A stretch of DNA of 64,000 nucleotides from Desulfosudis oleivorans (GTDB taxonomy: Bacteria > Desulfobacterota > Desulfobacteria > Desulfobacterales > SURF-7). Location of the stretch: positions 79,465 through 143,464 of the forward strand of contig DYJD01000006.1 in assembly GCA_020723325.1 (NCBI GenBank), in the 5' to 3' direction. This document shows positions 34,560-43,825 of this stretch, in pieces (the stretch's first letter is position 1; the number at the start of each line of letters is the position of its first letter). The translations under genes and the position numbers were made by a program. A model generated the notes under the pieces. That model had not been told where the DNA came from. It did not search any database and worked only from the letters and a program-made list of their open reading frames with translations.

Positions 34560-34783
34560 TTATACAGCAGACATTTTGGCTCTATTTTTGATAGGGACGG
34601 AAGTTACATCAAGTACTCGCTCTCCAAACTCATTGGTTCTAAATTTGTATTCTTGAATCATTCTTTTAACATCCGGATATAACGTTTTTTTTCATCCGCC
34701 ATTTTCTCAATTAGTTCCATTATACTTGCGAATCCCAAGGCATCGATAGTGGGTGGCAAAATCCTTTTAATATCATCATATAG
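34560..34783 (-). pseudogene. Two overlapping short frames, probable gene remnant
   Basis: Frame 1 (34783-34658) encodes 'DDIKRILPPTIDALGFASIM' then 'ELIEKMADEKKRYIRMLKE' and stops at TGA. Frame 2 (34661-34560) starts ATG inside that TGA (ATGA) and encodes 'MIQEYKFRTNEFGERVLDV' and 14 more residues. Both read like real protein. Either they are two tiny coupled genes or, more likely, one decayed gene with a frameshift. No family is recognised. Confidence 0.35.
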
Positions 34784-34802
34784 TTATAGCTGATTAAAAT
34801 AG

Positions 34803-34819
34803 AGGGGGACAATCCCCCT
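34803..34819 (+). terminator. Possible intrinsic terminator
   Basis: AGGGGG and CCCCCT form a six-pair stem with a five-base loop, followed by TTCTTTT. No + strand gene is recognised just upstream, so what it terminates is unclear. Confidence 0.4.
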
Positions 34820-34929
34820 TTCTTTTGATCGGCGATTTTGGTAAAAATCCATTTCGACGTGGCTGTGACGATGATTGCATATGACGCTTATCGGGTCAAG
34901 AAAATCGGTGGATAATTAATTTTAAACAA

Positions 34930-36399
34930 ATGCTCGATGGCTCCATGAGAGAAAAAAACCTATTTCAGCAAAGGGCTTATCTAAACGGTGAGTGGATCAC
35001 GGCGGAATCAGGGCAGTGCCTCCCGGTTTTTAATCCGGCCGATAGCCGAAAAATCGGGACGGTTCCGGATTTAAGTCCAGCCGAAGTCCGCATGGCCGTG
35101 GTTGCAGCCGACAGGGCCTGGGAAGATTGGCGCAAGTTGACGGCCAAAGCGCGCTCAAAACTATTGCGAAACTGGTTTGAGCTCATTCTGGCAAGCCAGG
35201 AGGATCTGGCAATACTGATGACCACTGAGCAAGGCAAACCCCTTACCGAGGCCAGGGGCGAAATTGCTTATGCGGCTGCCTTCATCGAATGGTTTGCCGA
35301 AGAAGGCAAAAGGATTTACGGCGATATCATTCCGTCCCCCCTGCCGGACAGCCGCATCCTGGTCCTCAAGGCGCCGGTGGGCGTCTGCGCCGCCATCACC
35401 CCCTGGAATTTTCCGGCAGCCATGATCACCCGCAAGGTCGCCCCGGCCCTGGCCGCCGGCTGCACCATGGTGGTGAAACCAGCCAGCCAGACCCCATTCA
35501 CGGCCCTGGCCTTGGCAGAGCTTTCCCGCCGCGCAGGTATTCCGCCCGGAGTGCTGAACATGGTCACCGGCCGGTCGGAAATTGTCGGGCAAGAACTGAC
35601 CGATAGCCCGTTGGTGCGCAAACTGAGCTTTACCGGGTCCACTGCCACGGGCAAGCTGCTCATGGGCCGCTGCGCAAATACGGTTAAAAAAATTTCCCTG
35701 GAGTTGGGCGGTCACGCGCCTTTTGTGGTTTTTGAGGATGCGGATATGGAGGCTGCCGTGGGTGGCGCCATGGCCTCCAAATATCGCAATTCCGGTCAGA
35801 CCTGCATTTGCGCCAACCGCTTTCTCGTTCAAGACCGGATCTATGAGATCTTTGCCCAAAAACTGGCAGAGGCGGCGGCCCGCCTGAAAGTGGGCCCTGG
35901 TTTGGAACCGGGCGTGCAACAAGGCCCCCTCATTGACATGCAGGCGGTTGCAAAAGTAGAGGCCCAGATTGAGGACGCACTGGCCAAAGGGGCGAAAATT
36001 CTGACCGGCGGGAAACGCCATAGCCTGGGCGGGTCCTTTTTTGAACCCACGGTTCTGGGTGATGTCACCCAGGAAATGCGCATAGCCCGGGAAGAGACCT
36101 TTGGGCCGGTGGCACCAGTGTTTCGTTTTCAAACCGAAGAGGAGGCTGTTCGCTTGGCCAACCATACGGAATACGGCCTTGCGGCATATCTGTATACCCG
36201 GGATATGGGGCGTATCTTTCGCCTGACCGAGGCCTTTGAATACGGCATGGTGGGAGTCAACACCGTTACAATTTCAACGGAAGCAGCGCCTTTCGGCGGC
36301 ATGAAGCAATCCGGCATCGGCCGGGAGGGCTCCAAATACGGTATCGAGGAATATTTGGAAATCAAATATCTCTGTCTGGGCGGTATTTTGCCCGTTTAG
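34930..36399 (+). CDS. gabD: NAD(P)-dependent succinate-semialdehyde dehydrogenase-like aldehyde dehydrogenase
   Basis: A 489-residue aldehyde dehydrogenase. 'ITPWNFPAAMITRKVAPALAAGCTMVVKPA' is the cofactor-binding stretch, the general-base Glu is in 'ISLELGGHAPFVVF' and the catalytic Cys in 'SGQTCICANR'. This last motif and 'GVNTVTISTEAAPFGGMKQSGIGREG' are characteristic of GabD-type succinate-semialdehyde dehydrogenases, making succinate from the semialdehyde. Substrate preference is a family-level inference. No Shine-Dalgarno is evident before either ATG 34930 or 34945. A REP-like element follows the gene. Confidence 0.85.
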   Translation: MLDGSMREKNLFQQRAYLNGEWITAESGQCLPVFNPADSRKIGTVPDLSPAEVRMAVVAADRAWEDWRKLTAKARSKLLRNWFELILASQEDLAILMTTEQGKPLTEARGEIAYAAAFIEWFAEEGKRIYGDIIPSPLPDSRILVLKAPVGVCAAITPWNFPAAMITRKVAPALAAGCTMVVKPASQTPFTALALAELSRRAGIPPGVLNMVTGRSEIVGQELTDSPLVRKLSFTGSTATGKLLMGRCANTVKKISLELGGHAPFVVFEDADMEAAVGGAMASKYRNSGQTCICANRFLVQDRIYEIFAQKLAEAAARLKVGPGLEPGVQQGPLIDMQAVAKVEAQIEDALAKGAKILTGGKRHSLGGSFFEPTVLGDVTQEMRIAREETFGPVAPVFRFQTEEEAVRLANHTEYGLAAYLYTRDMGRIFRLTEAFEYGMVGVNTVTISTEAAPFGGMKQSGIGREGSKYGIEEYLEIKYLCLGGILPV

Positions 36400-36519
36400 C
36401 CAAAACTCGGGTGTATCAGGGAAAGTCCCCTTCTTTAATTCTTGTAACATCCGTGAAATCCGCGCAATCCGTGTCTAACAAAATTTGAAAAGGTTCTTGG
36501 TAATCTTTTCAGCCCTATC

Positions 36520-36538
36520 GCGGCTGGAAGCCGCTCCC
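36520..36538. repeat. REP-like palindrome
   Basis: GCGGCTGGAAGCCGCTCCC forms a CGGC/GCCG hairpin and differs by one base from 87-105. It lies in the 266 bp gap between the aldehyde dehydrogenase and korA, beside another low-complexity run (ATCCGTGAAATCCGCGCAAT near 36450) that also has the look of a dispersed intergenic repeat. Confidence 0.6.
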
Positions 36539-36665
36539 TATCAACAGCCGCAACAGAGCAGCAAAACAAAAAATAAATGAATGAAATAAAAATAAGTAAA
36601 ATCTTTACATTCTCCGGCCACTTGACTATAAATTATACACCGATTTTCAAATACAGGAGTGGAAC

Positions 36666-37790
36666 ATGTCCTTTTGTCTGATGGACGGAAACGAAGCCGT
36701 GGCCTGGGGCGCCTGGGCGGCCGGCTGCCGCTTCTTTGCCGGGTATCCCATCACGCCGGCCACGGGAATATTAAATGCCATGCTGGCCATCCTGCCGCCG
36801 GCAGGCGGCATCTGTCTCCAGGGTGAAGATGAAATCGCCTCCATGGGCTATTGTCTGGGAGCTTCCGTGGCCGGCATGAAGGTCATGACCGCCACCTCCG
36901 GCCCCGGCATCAGTTTGTGCAGCGAACAGATTTCCTTTGCCGTGGGCAGCGAGATTCCCATTGTCATCGTGGATGTTCAGCGGCTGGGACCCTCCACCGG
37001 CTCCGCCACCCGTGGGGCGGACGGGGATATCCAGTTTCTACGCTGGGGCAACAGCGGCGGCCTGCCGGTCTTTGTCCTTGCACCTACGGATGTAAAGGAC
37101 TGTTTTGAGCTGACGGTTGAGGCGTTTAATCTGTCCGAAGCTTTTCGGTGCCCGGTTTTTGTGGCTTCCAACAAGGAAATCGCCATGACCAAGGAAAGTG
37201 TTGCCATTGATGTACGGCAGCCCCGGCCTGGCCGGGAGCGCCCGGCTCCCCGGCCGGACCTGCCCTATTTGCCCTTTGGGGTAAACGGCGATCAAAAAGT
37301 TCCCGGCTTTTTACCAATAGGGGGCAGAACCATCGTGCGCCAGACCTCTTCCACCCATGGGCCGGACGGGTATATCACCACCAATCCAGAGGAAATCGCC
37401 CTGGTTCAACAGCGGTTGCTGGAAAAACTCCAAGGCGCGCCTGAATTTTTTTCCCTATATCCTGAAAAAACAAACGCACCGCCGGATTTTATCATCCTCA
37501 CCTATGGGGTCACCAGCCGGGCGGCCAGGGCGGCGGTCAAACTTCTGAACCAAGAGGGACGAAACGGCGCGGTCCTTGCGCTGAAAACCCTCTGGCCGGT
37601 GCCGGAGGAAATCATCCTTACACAAACCCGGCATGTTCAGCAGGTTTTTGTGATTGAAATGAATCTCGGTCAGTATATCAATGAAATTCAAAGGGTGTTG
37701 CCCCACAAACAGGTTCATTTTCACGGTCGCATGGACGGTACTTTGATCACGCCCCTGGAAATCATGGAGGTGGTTCGACATGCCCGATAG
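36666..37790 (+). CDS. korA: 2-oxoacid:ferredoxin oxidoreductase alpha subunit (KorA-like)
   Basis: Alpha subunit (374 residues) of a thiamine-diphosphate 2-oxoacid:acceptor oxidoreductase, the oxygen-sensitive enzyme that makes acyl-CoA and reduced ferredoxin. The N-terminal 'MDGNEAVAWGAWAAGCRFFAGYPITPAT' and 'ATSGPGISLCSEQISFAVGSEIPIVIVDVQ' are diagnostic. The C-terminal transketolase-like domain is also complete. AGGAG precedes the ATG by six bases. It overlaps the beta/gamma fusion gene by 11 bp, so the subunits are made together. 2-oxoglutarate is the usual KorA substrate, but branched-chain 2-oxoacids or others are possible here. Confidence 0.88.
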   Translation: MSFCLMDGNEAVAWGAWAAGCRFFAGYPITPATGILNAMLAILPPAGGICLQGEDEIASMGYCLGASVAGMKVMTATSGPGISLCSEQISFAVGSEIPIVIVDVQRLGPSTGSATRGADGDIQFLRWGNSGGLPVFVLAPTDVKDCFELTVEAFNLSEAFRCPVFVASNKEIAMTKESVAIDVRQPRPGRERPAPRPDLPYLPFGVNGDQKVPGFLPIGGRTIVRQTSSTHGPDGYITTNPEEIALVQQRLLEKLQGAPEFFSLYPEKTNAPPDFIILTYGVTSRAARAAVKLLNQEGRNGAVLALKTLWPVPEEIILTQTRHVQQVFVIEMNLGQYINEIQRVLPHKQVHFHGRMDGTLITPLEIMEVVRHAR

Positions 37791-39081
37791 TTTATTGAAC
37801 CAAAGCCGACCGCCGGTATTTTGTCCGGGCTGCAGCCATGAGCGGGTGGTCTTGGCCCTGAACTCGGCCCTGATGAACATGGGCCTTGCCGCCCATCAGG
37901 TGGCCATTGTCAGCGACATCGGCTGTTCCGGGTTATTTGATACCTTTTTCAATACCCATGCCCTGCACGGCCTGCACGGCCGGGCTTTGACCTATGCCGC
38001 CGGTCTGAAACTGGCCTGTCCGGATTTGACGGTGATTGTCACCATGGGGGACGGCGGGCTCGGCATCGGCGGCGCCCACCTGCTTTCAGCCTGCCGCCGC
38101 AATCTGGATGTAACTCTGCTGGTGCTCAACAACTTCAATTACGGCATGACCGGCGGCCAGTTTTCAGCCACCACGCCTGTCGATGCAGCCGTGGAATCCG
38201 GCTTCCTGAATCGCCTGGAAACCCCTGTGGATGTTTGCCGTCTGGCCCAGGCCGCTGGTGCTGCTTACACCGCCGCTTGTTCCAGCTTTCAAAAAAATCT
38301 TCCCCAAGAAATCGAGCAGGCCCTGCGCTTTGAAGGCTTTGCCGTCCTGGATATCCGCGGCATCTGCCCAGGGCGTTATACCAAAAAAAACAAGCTTTCG
38401 CCCAAAATGATTGAAAAGGAGCTGGCCCATCAGCCCCTGGAACAAACCCACCACCTCCCAATCAATCGCAAAGAATACGGCCGCCGCTATCGGGAGCAAA
38501 GCGCCCTTCAAAAACCGGCCCAGCCGCCTGTCAGCATGCTGCCCCAACACCCGGCGCCTTCCAATGCCCGCTGGGAAATCATGATTCTGGGGGATGCCGG
38601 TCAACGGGTGCAAACCGCCGGCGAAATCCTTTGCCTGGCCGGCATGAGCGCCGGTTTGCGTGTGACCCAGAAAAACGACTACCACATCACGGTTTTGCGT
38701 GGTCCTTCCATCAGTGAAATCATTCTTTCCCCGGATGAAATCGACTTCACGGGTATTACCAAACCCGGGGTCATTCTCGCCATCGGCCAAGCAGGGGTGA
38801 ATACCCGCCAAAAAGTGTTCCGGCAATTGGATCCACAGGCCATGATCATCCAAACACCTGGGGTGGATCTGCCCACGGTTTCCGGAAGCATCCACCTTGC
38901 GGATTTTAAAGACCTCGGCATCAAACGCGAGGACTGGTCCCTGGCAGCCCTCATGGTTCTCGCCCGCCTGGGCACTGTGCTTCATAAGGATATGCTCAGG
39001 TCAGCCATCCAGGCCCGTTTCAAATCCACGGCACTGGAATCCGCTCTGGCACTGTTTGAAAAAGTGGAAATCCTGAAATAA
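37780..39081 (+). CDS. korB: 2-oxoacid:ferredoxin oxidoreductase beta subunit fused to gamma domain
   Basis: Residues 1-~260 are the beta subunit: 'PPVFCPGCSHERVVLAL', the thiamine-diphosphate motif 'TMGDGGLGIGGAHLLSACRRNLDVTLLVLNN' and 'YGMTGGQFSATTP'. Residues ~265-433 are the gamma domain that closes the active site ('IMILGDAGQRVQTAGEILCLAGMSAGLRVT', 'VLRGPSISEIILS'). Beta and gamma are usually separate proteins. The gamma motif reads GDAGQRV rather than G-x-GGQG. GGAGGTGG precedes ATG 37780 inside korA. No ferredoxin-like delta subunit is encoded next to it. Confidence 0.87.
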   Translation: MPDSLLNQSRPPVFCPGCSHERVVLALNSALMNMGLAAHQVAIVSDIGCSGLFDTFFNTHALHGLHGRALTYAAGLKLACPDLTVIVTMGDGGLGIGGAHLLSACRRNLDVTLLVLNNFNYGMTGGQFSATTPVDAAVESGFLNRLETPVDVCRLAQAAGAAYTAACSSFQKNLPQEIEQALRFEGFAVLDIRGICPGRYTKKNKLSPKMIEKELAHQPLEQTHHLPINRKEYGRRYREQSALQKPAQPPVSMLPQHPAPSNARWEIMILGDAGQRVQTAGEILCLAGMSAGLRVTQKNDYHITVLRGPSISEIILSPDEIDFTGITKPGVILAIGQAGVNTRQKVFRQLDPQAMIIQTPGVDLPTVSGSIHLADFKDLGIKREDWSLAALMVLARLGTVLHKDMLRSAIQARFKSTALESALALFEKVEILK

Positions 39082-39196
39082 AATCCAGCCTTGAAGGAAC
39101 CATTGCCCTACCCTGGCTATTTTCTTGACCAAGCCCATCAGGATGGGTATGGTTTCTGATTGTGTATGATTCCAAACCTGGGAGAAATAAAAAGAG

Positions 39197-40120
39197 ATGG
39201 GAGCGCTGACAATCAAATCCGATGTCTTGCTGCTGCTAACAGCCGTTATTTGGGGCTTTGCTTTTGTGGCCCAGCGGGCCGGCATGGATTATATCGGGCC
39301 TTTTGCCTTTAACGGCATTCGTTTTGCGTTGGGCTGCCTGGTTCTGCTGCCCCTGGTTTTGCAAGACCTACGCCAAAGAAAAGAGATAAATGCAGCGCCG
39401 GATTCGGCAAATCACAACCATTTTATTTGGGGCAGCATCCTTTCCGGTCTGTTCCTTTTCGGCGGCGCCTCTTTGCAGCAAGTCGGCCTGGTATACACCA
39501 CCGCCGGCAATGCCGGTTTTATTACCGGTTTGTATGTGGTGATCGTGCCCATTATCGGTATTTTTATCGGCCATAAAACCAATTTCGGCATTTGGCTGGG
39601 GGCTGGTCTTGCGGCCATTGGTCTGTACTTTCTCAGTATCAGCGGTGCGCTCACCATTGCTGTGGGTGATCTGCTGGTGCTTATTGGCGCCTTTGTCTGG
39701 GCCATCCATGTCCTTGTCATCGCCTGGTTTTCACCCAGAACCTCCGCCTTGCGGCTGGCTTTTGCCCAGTTCGCCATTTGTTCGCTCCTGAGTTTATCCG
39801 CAGCGCTTATATGGGAAACCATGGACGCCGCCGCAGTATGGAAAGCGGCTATACCCCTGGCCTATGGCGGCTTTCTCTCCGTGGGGGTTGCCTATACTTT
39901 GCAGGTGGTGGCCCAGAAGTCGGCCCATCCGGCCCATGCCGCCATTTTACTGAGTCTGGAGGCGGTATTTGCCGCCATCGGAGGACGGGTGCTGCTGAAC
40001 GAGGCCATGACCCTGCGCAGCTTGCTGGGGTGCACCCTGATGCTGACCGGCATGCTGGCTTCCCAGCTTTGGGGGATTTGGCGCTGGTCTGCGCGCCGTC
40101 TTTTTGAAAGCAGTGTATGA
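39197..40120 (+). CDS. EamA/DMT family transporter
   Basis: A 307-residue inner-membrane protein with ten predicted helices in two EamA repeats: 'LLLLTAVIWGFAFVAQRAGM' opens the first, and 'DLLVLIGAFVWAIHVLVIAW' the second. 'SLEAVFAAIGGRVLLNEAMTLRSLLGCTLMLTGM' is the typical end of a DMT exporter. GGGAGAAA lies before the ATG. It follows korA-korB after 115 bp and precedes the acyl-CoA ligase by 55 bp, so an organic acid or amino acid could be the cargo. The substrate cannot be read from sequence. Confidence 0.88.
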   Translation: MGALTIKSDVLLLLTAVIWGFAFVAQRAGMDYIGPFAFNGIRFALGCLVLLPLVLQDLRQRKEINAAPDSANHNHFIWGSILSGLFLFGGASLQQVGLVYTTAGNAGFITGLYVVIVPIIGIFIGHKTNFGIWLGAGLAAIGLYFLSISGALTIAVGDLLVLIGAFVWAIHVLVIAWFSPRTSALRLAFAQFAICSLLSLSAALIWETMDAAAVWKAAIPLAYGGFLSVGVAYTLQVVAQKSAHPAHAAILLSLEAVFAAIGGRVLLNEAMTLRSLLGCTLMLTGMLASQLWGIWRWSARRLFESSV

Positions 40121-40175
40121 CCGGCTTGGAAGGAAGTAGTTTGGAAAAAACCCACCATCCTGATAAGGAAAAATT

Positions 40176-41756
40176 ATGATCATTACAGAGATACTGGCGC
40201 GCAACAGCCGCATGTACGGTGCTGAAATCGCCCTGGTGGAAAGGGAACCTGCCAAGAACCTGCGCCGGGAGATAACTTGGGCGGAATTTGACCGGCAGGC
40301 CAATCAGGTGGCCTGGGCTTTGATCCAACGGGGAATCCAAAAAGGCGACCGGGTGGTGCATCTTTTGATGAACAGCCTAGAGTGGTTGCCGATTTATTTC
40401 GGCATTTTGCGGACAGGGGCCTGGGCCGTGCCCCTGAATTTCCGTTTTGAGGCCGATACCATACGCCGTTGTACGGAAACCGCCGAAGCCGCGGTTTTTA
40501 TCTTTGGTCCGGAATTCATTCAGCATGTGAATGTCATCAAAAATCATCTGGATCCATTTGTCCGGTCCTTTATTTTTGTGGGGCCGGAAAGCCTGCGGCC
40601 GGCATATGCCGAGGGATTTGCCACGGTATTGGCCGGGCAACCAAGCACCGCCCCCCACATTGATTTGGATCTTGGCGATGAAGCCGCCTTGTACTTCACT
40701 TCCGGAACCACCGGTGTTCCCAAGGCCACCCTGCTGACCCACCGCAATTTGGAATACGCGGCGTATGTGGAAAACCGGCATCATCTACAGACCCACCAAG
40801 ACAATTTTTTATGCATCCCACCCCTTTACCATACCGGTGCCAAAATGCACTGGTTCGGCAATTTTATCGTGGGGGCAAAGGCCGTTATTTTAAAAGGCAT
40901 CGAGCCCCAGTGGATTTTAAAGGTGATTTCCGAAGAGCGGGTCACCATTGTCTGGCTGCTGGTGCCCTGGGCCTTGGATATCCTTTTTGCCATCGAAAAC
41001 AAAGATATCCATTTAAGCGACTACAGGCTGGACCAATGGCGCCTGATGCATATCGGCGCCCAGCCGGTGCCGCCCAGCCTGATCAAGGAATGGAAAGCCA
41101 TTTTTCCCCATCATCAGTATGATACCAACTACGGCCTGACTGAAACCACCGGTCCCGGCTGCATCCATTTGGGGCTTGAGAACATGCACAAGATCGGCGC
41201 CATCGGCGTGCCGGGCTTTGACTGGGAATTTAAAATCGTGGACAATGAATCAACTCCATTGAAAACCGGGGAAATCGGCGAACTCATGGTCAAGGGGCCG
41301 GGGGTTATGAAGGCTTATTATAAAAATCCGGAAGCCACCCGGGATTGCCTCAAGGACGGTTGGTTGCTGACCGGTGACATGGCCCGGTTGGATAAAGACG
41401 GTTTCATCTGGCTGGTGGATCGTAAAAAGGATGTGATCATCACCGGCGGTGAAAACATCTACCCGGTGGATATCGAGGCCTTTCTCCAAGCCCACCCCAA
41501 GATTCAGGATGTGGCGGTAATCGGTTTGCCGAGTCTGCGTCTGGGGGAAATCGCCACGGCCATTATTCAGGTAAAAGCCGGTCAGACCCTGACCGTGGAA
41601 GAAGTGGATGCGTATTGCACGAACCTGCCCCGTTATAAACGGCCCCGTCGCATCATCTTCGACAATGTGCCGCGCAATCCCACCGGTAAAATTGAAAAAC
41701 CCAAATTGCGGCAAAAATTTACAGGAATGGCCGAGAGTTTTAAGATAGGGGAATAG
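40176..41756 (+). CDS. AMP-dependent acyl-CoA ligase
   Basis: A 526-residue class I adenylate-forming enzyme. The phosphate loop is 'LYFTSGTTGVPKATLLTHRN' near 171, the pocket motif 'DTNYGLTETTG' near 310, and the hinge/C-terminal region 'LTGDMARLDKDGFIWLVDRKKDVIITGGENIYPVDIE' ends with the catalytic Lys in 'RNPTGKIEK'. It resembles medium/long-chain or aryl acid CoA ligases of catabolic clusters. Together with the 2-oxoacid oxidoreductase and aldehyde dehydrogenase genes upstream it suggests acid activation and oxidation. The exact acid is unknown. A shared terminator follows at 41774-41828. Confidence 0.9.
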   Translation: MIITEILARNSRMYGAEIALVEREPAKNLRREITWAEFDRQANQVAWALIQRGIQKGDRVVHLLMNSLEWLPIYFGILRTGAWAVPLNFRFEADTIRRCTETAEAAVFIFGPEFIQHVNVIKNHLDPFVRSFIFVGPESLRPAYAEGFATVLAGQPSTAPHIDLDLGDEAALYFTSGTTGVPKATLLTHRNLEYAAYVENRHHLQTHQDNFLCIPPLYHTGAKMHWFGNFIVGAKAVILKGIEPQWILKVISEERVTIVWLLVPWALDILFAIENKDIHLSDYRLDQWRLMHIGAQPVPPSLIKEWKAIFPHHQYDTNYGLTETTGPGCIHLGLENMHKIGAIGVPGFDWEFKIVDNESTPLKTGEIGELMVKGPGVMKAYYKNPEATRDCLKDGWLLTGDMARLDKDGFIWLVDRKKDVIITGGENIYPVDIEAFLQAHPKIQDVAVIGLPSLRLGEIATAIIQVKAGQTLTVEEVDAYCTNLPRYKRPRRIIFDNVPRNPTGKIEKPKLRQKFTGMAESFKIGE

Positions 41757-41773
41757 GCTGAAAGCTGAAAAAG

Positions 41774-41828
41774 GAAGGCTGAAGGTTAAAAGAGAAACGT
41801 TGTTTTCCCCTAACATCCTTCAGCCTTC
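41774..41828. terminator. Bidirectional terminator
   Basis: GAAGGCTGAAGG (41774-41785) and CCTTCAGCCTTC (41817-41828) pair perfectly over 12 bp with a 31 bp loop. The hairpin is placed between the convergent acyl-CoA ligase and dnaK genes. Confidence 0.65.
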
Positions 41829-41845
41829 GGTCTATTTACCTACAG

Positions 41846-43768
41846 TTATTTTTTATCGTCTTTGACTTCTTCGAAGTCGGCATCCACTACGTCGTCATCG
41901 GCTTTTTTCGATCCTGAGTAGCCGGCACCGGCCTCGCCGGCCGTCTGCTGTTGGCCGGCCTGGGAGGCTTGCTGATACATGGCCTCGGCCAACTTGTGGG
42001 AGGATTGGGTCAGTTCTTCACATAGTTTTTTGATTTTTTCCGCGTCATCGCCTTCCATGGCTTTTTTCAGACGGGTGGTAATGTCATCCACATTGCTCTT
42101 GGTCTGGGCATCCACTTTGTCACCCAGCTCCTTGATGGATTTTTCCGTCTGATAAATCAGGGAATCGGCGGTATTGCGGGCCTCCACCAGTTCTTTTTTC
42201 TTTTTATCGTCTTCGGCGTGGATTTCCGCTTCCTTGATCAGGCGATCGATCTCGTCCTTGGAAAGGCCGGAAGAGGCTGTGATTTGAATCGACTGCTCTT
42301 TGGCAGTGGCCATATCCTTGGCGGAGACCTTGACGATTCCGTTGGCGTCAATGTCGAAGGTCACTTCGATCTGGGGCACGCCCCGGGGAGCCGGCGGAAT
42401 TCCCACCAGTTCAAACCGTCCTAAGGTTTTATTGCTGGCGGCCATTTCCCGTTCGCCTTGGAGCACATGGATGGATACAGCCGGCTGATTGTCGGCGGCG
42501 GTGGAAAACACCTGGCTTTTTTTGGTGGGAATGGTGGTGTTCTTTTCAATGAGCTTGGTCATGATGCCGCCCAGGGTTTCAATGCCCAGGGACAGGGGGG
42601 TCACATCCAGCAACAATACATCCTTGACATCCCCTTTTAATACGCCCCCCTGGATGGCGGCGCCGATGGCCACGACCTCATCCGGATTGACGCCCTTGTG
42701 GGGCTCCTTGTTGAACAGTTTTTTAACCCGTTCCTGAACCGCCGGCATGCGGGTCATGCCGCCCACCAGCACCACCTCATCAATGTCACTATTGCTTAGG
42801 CCGGCGTCTTTCATGGCGATTCTACAGGGGTTTTCCAGCTTGTCCAACAGATCGGCCACCAGGGATTCCAGCTTTGCCCGGGTGATTTTAATGTTCAAGT
42901 GTTTTGGTCCGCTGGCATCGGCGGTAATGAACGGCAGATTGACATCGGTTTCCATGGAGGAAGATAATTCCATTTTGGCTTTTTCCGCCGCCTCTTTCAG
43001 GCGCTGCAAGGCCATTTTATCCCGGCGCAGGTCAATGCCCTGGTCTCTTTTGAATTCATCGGCCAGGTAATCGATCAGGCGCAAATCAAAGTCCTCGCCG
43101 CCCAGGTGGGTATCGCCGTTGGTGGCTTTGACTTCAAAGACGCCTTCACCGATTTCTAAAATGGAGATATCAAAAGTTCCGCCCCCCAAATCAAATACAG
43201 CGATTTTTTCCTCGGATTTTTTGTCCAAACCATAGGCCAGGGAGGCTGCCGTGGGCTCATTGATGATTCTGAGCACATTCAAGCCGGCTATTCTGCCGGC
43301 ATCTTTGGTGGCCTGGCGCTGACTGTCGTTAAAATAGGCCGGTACGGTGATGACGGCGTCCGTTATTTTTTCACCCAGATATTCTTCGGCGGTTTTCTTG
43401 ATATTAGCCAGCACAAAAGAGGAAATCTCCGCAGGGCTGTGCTGTTTCCCCCTGAGATTGACGTGAACGTCGCCGTTTGAGGCTTGCTCGATCTTATACG
43501 GCAGAATTTTAATGTCATTTTGGACTTCCGGTGAACCAAACTTTCGGCCGATGAGTCTTTTCACTGCAAATACGGTATTCTCCGGATTGGTAATGGCCTG
43601 CCGTTTGGCAATCTGACCCACCAAGCGCTCCCCGCTCTCAGATATGGCCACAATCGAAGGAGTGGTTCGGCCTCCTTCGGGATTTGTGATCACCTTGGCT
43701 TCGCCGCCCTCCATTATCGCCACGCATGAATTGGTCGTACCCAAATCGATTCCGATTACCTTGCCCAT
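41846..43768 (-). CDS. dnaK: Chaperone DnaK (Hsp70)
   Basis: ATP-dependent Hsp70, 640 residues. The ATPase domain starts '[20 protein letters not shown]' and contains '[15 protein letters not shown]' and '[15 protein letters not shown]'. The linker '[19 protein letters not shown]' leads to the substrate-binding domain and lid. The C-terminus ends '[14 protein letters not shown]', the conserved acidic tail. It follows grpE by 57 bp in the order grpE-dnaK; dnaJ is not in the window, and no CIRCE element was seen. Confidence 0.98.
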   Translation of the reverse strand: MGKVIGIDLGTTNSCVAIMEGGEAKVITNPEGGRTTPSIVAISESGERLVGQIAKRQAITNPENTVFAVKRLIGRKFGSPEVQNDIKILPYKIEQASNGDVHVNLRGKQHSPAEISSFVLANIKKTAEEYLGEKITDAVITVPAYFNDSQRQATKDAGRIAGLNVLRIINEPTAASLAYGLDKKSEEKIAVFDLGGGTFDISILEIGEGVFEVKATNGDTHLGGEDFDLRLIDYLADEFKRDQGIDLRRDKMALQRLKEAAEKAKMELSSSMETDVNLPFITADASGPKHLNIKITRAKLESLVADLLDKLENPCRIAMKDAGLSNSDIDEVVLVGGMTRMPAVQERVKKLFNKEPHKGVNPDEVVAIGAAIQGGVLKGDVKDVLLLDVTPLSLGIETLGGIMTKLIEKNTTIPTKKSQVFSTAADNQPAVSIHVLQGEREMAASNKTLGRFELVGIPPAPRGVPQIEVTFDIDANGIVKVSAKDMATAKEQSIQITASSGLSKDEIDRLIKEAEIHAEDDKKKKELVEARNTADSLIYQTEKSIKELGDKVDAQTKSNVDDITTRLKKAMEGDDAEKIKKLCEELTQSSHKLAEAMYQQASQAGQQQTAGEAGAGYSGSKKADDDVVDADFEEVKDDKK

Positions 43769-43825
43769 TTATGTTCCTCCTTAAATTAAAAATGCTCGCC
43801 TTATGATATCGGCCGTATATAGTAA

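Larger units (their letters stand above)
34326..34929. other. AT-rich spacer with ORF remnants
   Basis: About 600 bp between the SRPBCC and aldehyde dehydrogenase genes, AT-rich compared with both sides. It holds two short overlapping minus-strand frames (34560-34783, described separately) and a hairpin AGGGGGACAATCCCCCT at 34803-34819 followed by TTCTTTT, which could end + strand transcription. No complete gene is seen. Confidence 0.45.

Noticed and set aside
35161..36165. A 334-codon antisense frame in the aldehyde dehydrogenase gene
   Set aside because: Shadow frame; the sense product has complete family motifs.
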